The position numbers and the translations under genes are program-made. A stretch of 64,000 nucleotides of DNA, taken from positions 744,001-808,000 of the forward strand of contig BRXU01000032.1 of assembly GCA_030267565.1 (NCBI GenBank). Direction: 5' to 3'. The notes under the pieces were generated by a model. The model searched no databases, was not told where the DNA came from, and was given only the letters and a program-made list of their open reading frames with translations. Origin of the DNA: Pleodorina starrii. Its lineage: Eukaryota > Chlorophyta > Chlorophyceae > Chlamydomonadales > Volvocaceae. This document shows positions 22,919 through 34,500 of the stretch, piece by piece; the first letter of the stretch is position 1, and each line of letters begins with the position of its first letter.

Positions 22919-25900
22919 GGGCGTGTGTGGGGGAGGAGAGGGAGGACGAGTGTCGTGTAGGCGGTTCAGGAGTCGGTACCTGCAGCGGCAGGCATGGGGT
23001 GGGGAGGCAAGGGCGGAGGATGTGGGTTGACATTGCTGAAAGAAAGGGGCGATTTCGCAAACCTTTATATACGGCACACGAGCTCACAAATTTCGTATAA
23101 CTACCGTCGGTACGGTATTAGCGGGCGTGGGAGCGTGGGTCAGGAGGGGGAACCGGAAGACAAGTGTGACACGGATGGCTTCATGTACGGTAGCTCCAAA
23201 TGTCCCTAACTTCGGCCAGATGTCAATTTGTTCAATAAAAGGCACTATCGACGGCCGTGACGCTCCCAAAATGGCTCTAATTACTTTTCCATATGTATTG
23301 GATGATGTGACCGCGATAGAAGCGGCCCAGGAGCGGCGCTGGTTTGCGACTGGGATAACGCTGTTTCGGCAATGGTGCCCAAATTCGGCCAGTTCAAAAA
23401 AGTCAGGAAAAGCATCGCCCAATCGCATGTTTAACGACATACATGCATTCATATAGTATTGTTATGAAGTAAAGCCAAGGTCTAGACATGTCCGGTTGGG
23501 GGCGCCGCCAAGGTCGTCGCTGCCTCTTGACCCGTGGGCCCGAGGCGTCCGTGTGGCGCGCGATCGCTTGACACCAGGAACGCCGCCAACAGTGGCCAGA
23601 AGGATTGGAACAGCAACTAATATAATAAGGCAACTCAGCAGGGCTAGCTATAGGTAGTTGAATGGATGGATGGGTGAACGGATGGTGCGATGGTGGGATG
23701 GTTTGGGTTGGCTGCTGGGAGGGACTGCAGTCCGAGGAAGGACTTTTGGTCGTGGGGTATCACGCTGGGGGTGCCCTGTCGAGCGTTGGGCAAAGGAACA
23801 AGCCCGCCTTTAAGATGGGGCCCGAGGATCCCTTGCGCGCACTTTATGTATCACAGACGGGGTGGACCCGCCCCACAGTGGACCATGCCACGCGCAGCAG
23901 GTGATGCGGTTCCGCCGGCACGTCGCCAGGCGACCTTGCGCCTTGCGTCCGTCCATCTTCCGCACACCATGAAATGCACCGACACAACCTCACCGTGAGT
24001 TGCCTTGGGCCTCCTTGATAAGTAAAACACGTCCACGACTGGGTCGTGAAGTAGGGCCTACCCCAAGAACCCGAGACTAAATGAATATCTACGGTATGTG
24101 ACGCCTGAGGGCTGCGACTCGGGCGACAAACGTGAGCACCGCTTCCAACTTCCTGCTTCCACGCCTTCGTACGAAAATATAGCAGGTCACAATTATAGGC
24201 TCATTGTCGTGCGTGCTGTTGACGTTGTCCGGCAGAATGGGTCACGGTTGCCTCCTGGCCTATTGTTTCTAAAAGGACCCTGCACAACACACCCAATAAC
24301 CCACTTTGTATGTGATACATAGGTCTACAATCGGCGCATGCAGACCCGCCGGGCACGTACGGACGTACGGACGCGGACGAAAGCATCTGCTCTGGAAATA
24401 ACATACCGGCTTCCATCATTTTAAACTTCTCTCATCATGCCTACGCTTCTTAATGATCAGCTTATACAGGTCACAATGCCAAAAGACGGCCTGTCCAGAT
24501 CACGCCGCTTCACCGTTGCCGCCCTTGCTTTCTCCGAGAAGCTAACCTGTCAGCCCCTGATATTTCTGTTCCCTCAACGGCCAAAATGCCTGCGCCCTGT
24601 CGCATTGCCTAAACCTACCTCGCTTCCAAAGGCCTCCGCTTCGCCCATACACGGAAAGCCCTAAAAATACATTCCGATTCCCTGACCATTTACAGCGTTT
24701 TGGCGATGATGAACACCGCCAGGGCCTTGCTGACATTGTGCTGACCTCAGGTGGGTACCAGGAGTCTTCGCGCACAGACTGTCCAGCCAGGGTCGGTTTG
24801 GTATTTTTATAATCCGTGCTCACGCGAATGAGCCTAAGTGCTTTCTGATTTTGTATGAGTGAGATGTGTGACTTGTATGGGTGCCCTATAACGGGCACGC
24901 CTACCGGGCAGACACCATTTGACCTTTGGACTGAGGGATCAGATATCGGTACAGTCGTGACCGTAAACAATTTAGTGATCGACGGGCGGTTCGCTGCACA
25001 GTCACGGTTACGAGACAAAAAATGTACTGACGACTCCGAAACCATACTCTTCAGATTTTGACGGCAAGGCTATTTTTTCAGATTCCGATGCTTTGGGACC
25101 AGAGTATGTGCCGAAAGAATCTGTTGCTTGTCGACATAACATATGAAAGCCATGCGTGTCGCAAGACGCGCAGGGTCAAAACGCCAACTGCGGTATGGAA
25201 GGATAACAGTTTACGCTGTGAGACAACCTTATATGCTATGCGGCACAAATTTGTCACACGTGCCGGAACAATCGCATAACCGTTAGCAATTTCCTCGATT
25301 CAAGCTCGACAAGACTTCCCAACTTGACATGTCCGCGCCGATGTGCCCTTCAAGTTGCTACGACGTTCCCAAAGGTTCCAAATGCATTATGGGTATTTCG
25401 GAGCTAGATCTCGATGGCTGTCAACCGCAGCGGGCCGTCTTACAGTCGCTTAAGCGCATGAATGTGGGATTCGTGCTGCAGCGATTGGCGGCTTGGTCCA
25501 AACACCGGCCCACCGGCCCGCCGGTCCCTTGCCCCGCCCGCGCTCCCCCGCCAGCGACCCGTATCGATGCCGGATTTTTCAATTCGCGCACTTCAGGTTT
25601 GCCTGGCTCCTGTTAATCTGCATCCTCGTGTCTGCAGCTGTCAGTTGGACCCGTGAGCCTGACACCACGTGTCGGTCGGGTTTTGGGCTTTCTGCTGGAC
25701 GGATGGGGGCCGCACCCATGCGGACGACCAAATGGCTACTAAGCTATTTTGCACTATTGGAAATTTGGAATAACACTATTTCCTCGATGACAGTTGACGC
25801 TGATGCTATCATCTTGTCCGAGGAAGGGGATGGCGGCGTTGGCGGCACTGTGGGCATGTAATGCCCTAATCGGCGGGCTGAAGGAAAGCAGAGCAGGATC

Positions 25901-28505
25901 AAATCGTTCAATAGGGCCTGCTTACCATGACAGTAGATAGGGGCCTTCCGCACGCGTTCCGACCTCGGGAAGGGCATGAATAGGCATGCACGTACCGGTA
26001 CGATGATGCCGTGCGGCTTCATGACCGTAAGATGATGCCGTGTATGGTAATGCGTCGGCGACGCCCGGGGCGAAACGAGAGCACACCCTTTCTTGTCCGT
26101 CTTGCTCCGTCACAACAACACATGGCTGCCCTGCGTCCCGCACGCGGTCCTCTATATGAACGGACAACAAAATACCCCACTTGCCCTCAACAGTGCAAAG
26201 CCAAAAACCCTCCCTCCCTCCCACCGCCTCCCTAACCAAGCCACCAACCCGCCCCTCTTCTGATGACCCGCCGTCTGTGCACTCACTCATCCGCCCGCTG
26301 TGGTAGCTTCTTCCAATACACCAGCACGCTGACCCATTCCCTGCTGCTGCTACTCGCCAGCAGCGACACCAGCAGCGACGACGACCCCCAGTTGGTGCCT
26401 GCCTACCTGGTTGCGAATGCGGAGTTGCGGACAAGCAGCGGGAGGGCAGGGCAGGTGCACGGTTGGCAACTTACCGAGGCGGCGGAAGGGAGCAGCGCGG
26501 TCCTTTGGCGCGCGTGTATGCGTGGGTGGGTGATAGCCATGCCCACGCAGCTGCTGTTGCTGCTGCGTGGCACATAATAGGCATACGGTACAGGAAGACC
26601 GCCAGCAATCAGCCGCCGGCCAGGGCCATGGAAACCACAGTTACGTTGCGAGTCTGCCCGCTGCCGCGAAGTAGTCAATTGCTAAGAACTGACGGACGAA
26701 TACTAGTAGTATCCGCACGCGCGTTGCTCTTAGTTGCTGTGCTCCGGTAAATCAATGACAAAAACAACTGGCGGGCGGAGCAGCTGCTGGAATCCGTTAC
26801 CCGTACCTAGCGCCGCCGTAGGTGCAAGAGGCCAGTCCCATTTCCATACCCAACTGTCGTGCACCACAAACCTTACAATACGCGGCTTAGGCAAAAGACA
26901 AGAGATTATTGGCTAAATCCTACAGCCTTTGATCCAAACGGGGAGTCCTGAAGCCCTTTCTCCAAATGAGTAAAGAGTAAGAGCGAGAAGCGTACAGCAG
27001 TTGCCAGTGTCCTTGGGGAGCGAAGGTGATGTGGTTCTAAATCACATCTTCCGCTCTTTCGCCTACCCGACCACTCTCGTCCTCGTCCCCCCGCGCCCCC
27101 CCTGTACCGCATGTCGTGATGAAGGATGCAACCGCGTAGCGGCACATAGTGCTCATGGCTGAACATGGCTCAAGGGCGGTTTACCCCTAACTAGAAGCCC
27201 CAGATAACAGATGCGCTGGTGGCATCTCCTGACCGGCGTCGGCAGCTCGACACACATTTAGATGAAGCCAAAGCGCCGAGCCGAGCGCGTAAAGGCATAG
27301 TTGGCGCTTGGCGGCCACATCGCCATCTGACGGGTTTGGGTAGTCGGCACACATGCCCCTCACCAGACCACTCACCAGGCTACTCACCAAGCCAGCCCTC
27401 ACCAGGCCAGCTAATCGTCCGCCCACGGCGGGGCTAGTCGTCTGCCGCCGGGCACGTATCAATGTGATGAGTCGAGCACCGTCCTCGGTCGGGACACAGC
27501 ACGTAACGACAGCAATGCCCGCGCCCGCACAAATGATGGCGCATGCGCCGCCTGCACCTTTCCTCCCACACTCCAGAGCCAACACTGCGACACGCATCCC
27601 CCCCACCACCACACACACCAACGCACTGCACACGCACCGTTTATATGCACGCACACGTAAAAACAAAATGGAGGAAGCGCTTGTATGTGCAGTGGTCGGG
27701 CGTCAATCCGCGTCTGTCGGTCACGATCGGCGGCGCGCAGCTCACGCGTGTGCAGTGCCATGCAATGGCTTCGCAGCCACACACACGCGCCGGCTCTGGC
27801 CGCTCCCCACAGCCAAGAGGTGACGACCACAGCGCAGCGCAGCACAGCACAGGTATATGTACAGGGGGCTGCTGCACAACCCCCGCATGATGCCACCCCC
27901 GCCCCCCCCCTTAGGGACGCCAAGCGCACGTCAAGTCTCCCCGGCTAGATCGCTAACGTCGAGGCGCCTGCTGCCGGTACCCAACCGCATGCGCCAGCCG
28001 CCCGCGCACCAAACAAACCTGACTGACGGGGAACACATACGTCGGTCCGGTCCGCACGCGCCGCCCTCCTCACTCGCCTATCTGTACCCCTCCACCCCAA
28101 CCTGGCGGGGCGACTGCCCTTCAAGCGCGCTGATCTGACCCACCACCGTGAGCGCTACGCACGCATGCACGCATTCACACGTTCCTGGCTGCTAGATATC
28201 CCTCTCCGCAAACCCCGCCGCTGCCATCTCTCCATTCCTTCCATCTGGCGCCGTCTATCAATCACAGCACTGCCATTGGGCCTCCGTCTCCTTGCCCCGT
28301 TGCCCGCCCCGCTTCGCTCGCTCCCAGCTGCTGCCCTATCCACCTGCTCCCTATCTGCACTTATATACCCTACCTAGGTGGAGGCTATTCACCCATCTGA
28401 ACGAATCAAGCTGCTGCCCGCACCTGCTGCCGCCCGTATGCACACGTCCGGCTAGCCCTAGCCCTGTCTGGCCCCAGGTCCCAGGTCCCAGCAGCCCCTG
28501 CCCGC
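22919..28505. other. Intergenic region without a recognised gene
   Basis: Lies between the start of the uncharacterised minus-strand gene and the 3' end of the NEK1-like gene. Only short, overlapping frames on both strands are present. The 109-aa frame at 23127-23456 overlaps a similar-length frame on the other strand, and neither shows a domain. A TCGGCCAG motif recurs near 23215 and 23385. The left part of this region must hold the promoter of the gene starting at 22918. Confidence 0.5.
23047..23102. mobile_element. Relic related to the 17569-18063 MITE
   Basis: ATTTCGCAAACCTTTATATA...CACGAGCTCACAAATTTC matches the interior segment at about 17898-17943 of the MITE (ATTTCGCAAACTTTTATATT...TACGAGCTCGCAAATTTC). 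A palindrome TACCGTCGGTACGGTA follows within about ten bases and recalls the MITE end. No intact terminal repeats were found. Confidence 0.55.
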
Positions 28506-31500
28506 CTAGGCGCCCTCTTGGTGCATGTTCTCCTCGCACACGATGAGCTGGTGCACCAGCTGCAGGTACGGCAGCTTCGGAGCGCCCAGGATGTCCAGGA
28601 ACTTGGCGGACACGGCCGCCTCGTCGTCCTCAATGGTCAGGGACTCCAACATCCGGTACACCCTGGAAGCAGCAGCAGCAGCAGGGGAGCAGGGGAGCGG
28701 AAGGGGGGAGAGGAGGGCTGTGGGTTGACGGGGTCCGATCAGGTGTGGTAAAAAATGATACCGCAGCGGAGACGGTCAGGTGGGGATCAGGTAGTGCTGG
28801 ACGTTTTGGGGGCGTGGACAGTGGGGCGTGGGTAGTGGGGGTGTGCACCGGAGGTGGGCAAGTGGAGGGAGGAAGGGGCTACCTTCCACATTTGCGCGAA
28901 GACGCAGCGGAGCGGACGAGGGGTGAATGGGCTGCAAGCAGGGCCGGCAAGATGATGATCAGGGAGACGGGCGGCTGCAGCGTGGCGCTGTGTGCTGACG
29001 GGGTGGCCGTCTCTCTTGGCCGGCCCACGGCTCCCAAACCGCCAACGTGAAACGTCGGACCCGACGCCGCCCTCACCAGGCGGCCGCACCCGGCCCCGTC
29101 TGAGATCCCTATTTCCCTCTCGGCCCTGTGAACCCGGTCAGCGCTGTGTCACGTCACGCACTTGAGGAAGGCGTCCGTCCCGAGATTGGTCTCCAGGAAC
29201 ACGCGCAGCGCCTCAACCTGGGGCCGAGGGGCGGGGAGGGAAGCACGGCGGGATGGGGGGGGGGGTGTGGGCGTTCGGGAGGATGGACGGGTTGCGCCTC
29301 AGATGACCTCAGCGATCCGCGCACGCCCAGCAAAGACACAAACGCACCCACCTTGAGAGCCAGGCTGTCTCCCTCCCGCACCCCCGGCAGCTGAACCACC
29401 TCCCCCTCGAGCATGAACTGGCCGGACAGGGCCTGCGTGCGCGAGGGCGGGGCGGGGCGGGGCGGGGCGGGGGTGCGTGAGTGGCCGGGTGCGTCGTCGG
29501 TGGACAGCAGCAGGCGGTTGGGGGGCAGCGGCAGCGGCAGCAGCGCAGGAAGGGCAATTTCCTGCCCTTCCTGCGCTGCTGCCGCTGCCCCAGGAAAAGG
29601 ACGCGGGCCCGGCAGCAGCACGATCTGCGGTTCGCATGGTGGCACGGCGCGTGGCCGCACGGACGCGGTCACGGCTGGAGATGTCGTCGGGAGAATGTTG
29701 CTCCGCATCTACGATGGGTCCCAAGCGATGGGTTTACCTTGGTATCGTGTACATACAGTAGTAATCAATGATCCTGGGCGACTAATTTCTGACGCCGTCG
29801 CAGCGGGGCACGTTCCGAACTCCATAAGCGCATTCCAGGCATTCAGAGCTAGTCGGATTCAGTCAACGTTTCCTTCCGCCTGCCCTTCCCGCGGAGGGCT
29901 GCCTCCACCTTCCCCTCCCCTCCCTGCTACGCTACCCAAGGAACCCCCTCCCCGCGCCACAGAGCCTACCCCCCACGGCACGGCAATAGCATCCCCCCCG
30001 GGCCCCCCTTGCGTCATCCACGCACCGCGTTGTGTTTCTCGTCGTTGTAAATGTCGTCCTCCTCGTCGTCTCCGCCCGCGCCGCCCTCCCCGCCGCCACC
30101 AGCGCCAGCGCCGTCCTGCGAGTCGCGAGTTGGCGGCAGCAGTCGGGTGAGGCCGCCAATCACCACCACCACCACCACCACCACCACCACCACCATCACC
30201 ACTCGCTCGTTCCCCTCACTGCATCGCGCGACTTGCGCAGCGCCTTGCACACCATCCAGCAACAACAAATAGGCCGGGAAAGCCGCCTCTGCACCCCCCC
30301 TTCCACCCCTTCAATAGAGCTACGCCCTTCCCTTTCCCCGACCAACGACGCATTGCACTCTTCTTACCTCCACCCCAACAACCCCCACCCCACCTGCATC
30401 AGCACGTCCTGCATGTCCTTGACCATGGCCGCAAAGTCCATGTCGTCATCGTCGTCATCGCCAGACCCCCCACCGCTGCCGCCACCGCCGCTACCGCCGC
30501 TGCCGCCGCCTCCCCGAGCCGCTGCCCCCACTGCGGGCGGGGCCGCGGCGGGCGGCGTGGGCGCCCGGCCGGCCCCGTTGGCGGGCGACGGCGCGCGCTG
30601 ACCTGCTGGGCGGCCAATGACACCAGTCCATTGGCGCGGTTGGGGAGATGCGTTCAGATCGGGCGACGGGAAGGCATTACGTTGTGCTGGAGGCGGAGAG
30701 AGGAGAGTCCGGGGGCCGGCAGGCGATACATTGGGTGATGGTCGGGGGGTGCGGGGGCGGGAGCGGCGGGAAGGGAGGCGATGGCGCGCAAGAGGCCCAG
30801 TCCAGGGGCCTCGCCGCCTCCCAACCCGACATCACTTTACCTTAACCGGGAGCGGCAGCGGGGGCAGTGGCGGATGCGGGCCTGCGCGACGAGGCTCCTG
30901 ACGCTGCCCTCCCCCCACCGGCCTGGCGGCTGCAATCTGAACCAACTTCGCATTGCACTTGTAAAATGTCCTCCCCCTCGGCAGTAAAGCGGACAGAAGC
31001 AAGTGCGCATTGAACATTCTAGGTAGGAGCGAGCAGCGCGCATCGCGGCATCATGCCAGCCGTCCCCCCAAACCACCTTCCCGGGGCAGCCTTTCAAACG
31101 TCAAGGCCACTGCCGCTGCTGCTCACCTGGCCCGTTCGCCGGCGAGCCGCTCCCGTGGTGCGCGGGCGGCTCTCCCCGCACCTCCGCCATGATCTGCCGC
31201 TTGTTGCGCTCACGGGCCTCACGGACCTCCTGCGTGCGTGCGTGCGTGCGTGCAGAGCGGGGGGGGATTTGAAGAGTGAAGGGAGGGGCATCGAGGCCGG
31301 AAGGAGCGGGGCCGGCAATGCACCGCAGCGGTGCTTTTGGCGGGCCTGCCGGGAGAACGGCAGGGAAGAACGGCAAAAGAGCCCGAAAAAAGCCGGGCAA
31401 ATTACCGAAGCAGCTGGTCCCGCCGCCGGAGCGCACGGCACCAAGCGCGGATACATCGTTCTGACCTGCCGTCGCTACATGTGTCCGCCGTGCCCTTCCC

Positions 31501-34500
31501 TTCCCCCGCTCCCGTCTGCGGTTATCTGACGGATAATCTTGTCCTGGCTACACCGTAAATGGATCTCGTGGCTACCTTGGAGCTGATTGCTGCAAGCAGC
31601 ACCGGTTATCAATGTGATACGCAGCTCACTCAAAATGAAACCCGCACCTGTGCGCCCCCGCCCCGCCCCCTTCGCCCGCCCGCCCACCCGCCCGCACATT
31701 CTGCCGCACCTGCCAGTGCTGTTTCTGGAAGTCCAGGATCTCCAGCTCCCGCTTGCGCCGCTCCTCCTCCAGCCGGGCCATCTTGGCGGCCCACGGGTCG
31801 GTGGGGCGAGGCACGGGCGGAGCCACGAGACGTCCGCCTGCGGGGGTGGAGGTGCGCCCCACCCAGTTGCGCTGAGAAATGTTATGTATGTGGAATGTGG
31901 AGTGTGGAGAGAGGGCTGGTGCCGGGAGAACGGACCCGGGGCAGGCAATTCGCAGAGGCGCCCTCGTCGACAAAGCCCCCCGCCCCCCCCCTAGGCTGCA
32001 GGCGCTGTCACACCGGGGAACACCGCGCACGGAAGAGCTCACAAGCTCGAAAGGAAGGGGATGCTCGCGGACGGTGCGTTCTGCCCTACTTGGCATTCTT
32101 CTGCTTGTGAGCGCGCGTGACGGCCTTTCGGCCCCGCGCATTCTGCGTGCTCAGGATAGTCAGGCAAAAGACGGGAAACGCGGGCGCCCCAAGGCCGTCA
32201 CCAGGCGCAGCCCTGCTGCTTCACCACGGGCCACGTGGCCCTGCGGCTGCACTCGCAGACGGTCGCCCGCTCTGCGCGCTCGGCCAACCCCACTGTCCCA
32301 TGGCCCGATCCACGATGTCAACGATGGCGCCGGCGGACGCACTGTACGCCAGCCGATCCGCACCGCCCTCCCTTTCGCGCCCGCACATCATCACCCGCAC
32401 ACCCCGACCAACCCGACCCCGCGCACCCTGCCCCAGCGGTGACGCCGCTCGCCCCGCCGGTCCCCCGGGCGCTGCCCCGGCCGCCTGCCGCGCCGGCGGA
32501 GTGCCGCCCCGCTCCGCGCTGTCCGCCGCGGCCCGGTTACGCTCCGCCGCCGCCCGCATCTCCAGATAGGCGGCGCGCCTGGCGAGCGCGGCGAGATAGG
32601 AGAGAGAGTGAGAGAGAGCGAAAGAGAGAGAGTCAAATTGGAGCACTGGCAACCACACAAAAGCACGAGGGAGGGAAGAGACAGTGGTGCAGTTGGTGGC
32701 AGGCGTGGTAGTGGCAAACCGGGGCGATGAACGAAGACATGGGGGGCATACGCGGTTTCAGCCTGTGTTCGCGCGCCTGCCTGCACGTCCGGAGCCACTC
32801 TGGAAGGGCTTTCCACGCGAAGGCTGCTCAGCCCCGACCCTCCCTCCCTCCCTCCCTCCCTCCCTCCCTCCCTCCCTCCCTCCCTCCCTCCCTCCCTCCC
32901 TCCCTCCCTCCCTCCCTCCCTCCCTCCCTCCCTCCCTCCCTCCCTCCCTCCCTCCCTCCCTCCCTCCCTCCCTCCCTCCCTCCCTCCCTCCCTCCCTCCC
33001 TCCCTCCCTCCCTCCCTCCCTCCCTCCCTCCCTCCCTCCCTCCCTCCCTCCCTCCCTCCCTCCCTCCCTCCCTCCCTCCCTCCCTCCCTCCCTCCCTCCC
33101 TCCCTCCCTCCCTCCCTCCCTCCCTCCCTCCCTCCCTCCCTCCCTCCCTCCCTCCCTCCCTCCCTCCCTCCCTCCCTCCCTCCCTCCCTCCCTCCCTCCC
33201 TCCCTCCCTCCCTCCCTCCCTCCCTCCCTCCCTCCCTCCCTCCCTCCCTCCCTCCCTCCCTCCCTCCCTCCCTCCCTCCCTCCCTCCCTCCCTCCCTCCC
33301 TCCCTCCCTCCCTCCCTCCCTCCCTCCCTCCCTCCCTCCCTCCCTCCCTCCCTCCCTCCCTCCCTCCCTCCCTCCCTCCCTCCCTCCCTCCCTCCCTCCC
33401 TCCCTCCCTCCCTCCCTCCCTCCCTCCCTCCCTCCCTCCCTCCCTCCCTCCCTCCCTCCCTCCCTCCCTCCCTCCCTCCCTCCCTCCCTCCCTCCCTCCC
33501 TCCCTCCCTCCCTCCCTCCCTCCCTCCCTCCCTCCCTCCCTCCCTCCCTCCCTCCCTCCCTCCCTCCCTCCCTCCCTCCCTCCCTCCCTCCCTCCCTCCC
33601 TCCCTCCCTCCCTCCCTCCCTCCCTCCCTCCCTCCCTCCCTCCCTCCCTCCTCCCTCCCTCCCTCCCTCCCTCCCTCCCTCCCTCCCTCCCTCCCTCCCT
33701 CCCTCCCTCCCTCCCTCCCTCCCTCCCTCCCTCCCTCCCTCCCTCCCTCCCTCCCTCCCTCCCTCCCTCCCTCCCTCCCTCCCTCCCTCCCTCCCTCCCT
33801 CCCTCCCTCCCTCCCTCCCTCCCTCCCTCCCTCCCTCCCTCCCTCCCTCCCTCCCTCCCTCCCTCCCTCCCTCCCTCCCTCCCACCCTCCCACCCTCCCA
33901 GAGAGCCCGGCGGAGCCAGGACCCCATTCCCCATTCCGGTTACCCACCTTGCGTCCGGGGAGATGTCCTGCCCCGCCGCAGCTCCGCCCCCGCCACCGCC
34001 ACCCGCCTTGGAGGGCGACGGCCGGCCTGCCGCCGCCTGCTGCCGCCCCTGGTCGCCCTCCTCCGTGTCCCGGGGCACCCCCAGGAACTCGGCCAGGCCG
34101 CCGTGGCGCTCGGCCTGTACGGGCAAGTACGGAAGGGAACGGAAGCGATGACACACCGCATGAGGGGAGAGAGGACGGAGCACATGAGAAGGAGCTGGAG
34201 CCCAGTGGGCCGAATTGCAGCGCACTGCTGCCTGCGGTGCGCCCCGTTGAATGAATGAACCCTAAACCCCCGCAGCAGCTCATTTGCTTTGCAAACTCGT
34301 TATCTTCCCTCCTTCCTGCTGCCGCATCTCTGCACCCTGCTTCTTGCGGTCCAGTCCATGGTCCCAGCCCACTCCGAACGCCATGTGGACTGACGCACAG
34401 GGGTGCAGAACGGCCCCCAAACGGCCCCCAAAACGGAAACCTCCCGCGTCCTGCAAGCCCTGTGGCCCCCCACCCCTCCCGCGGCTCACCTCCTGCGCCG

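Noticed and set aside
23084..23456. Overlapping 109- and 122-codon frames on opposite strands
   Set aside because: Mutual shadows with no recognisable motif or splice context.
25493..25861. 122-codon frame with a hydrophobic stretch (FAWLLLICILVSAAVSW)
   Set aside because: A single hydrophobic run without start context, splice signals or downstream domain; insufficient to call a membrane protein.
25922..26577. Overlapping frames around a CTG/CAG-rich stretch near 26340-26390
   Set aside because: Possible coding peptides appear on both strands, but none is bounded by consistent splice sites or matches a family.
32391..34283. Very long open frames on both strands (up to 630 codons) of SLPP or GGRE repeats
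   Set aside because: They are translations of the (CCCT)n tract, which has no stop in any frame; the tract lies in an intron bounded by exons 33948 and 32578.
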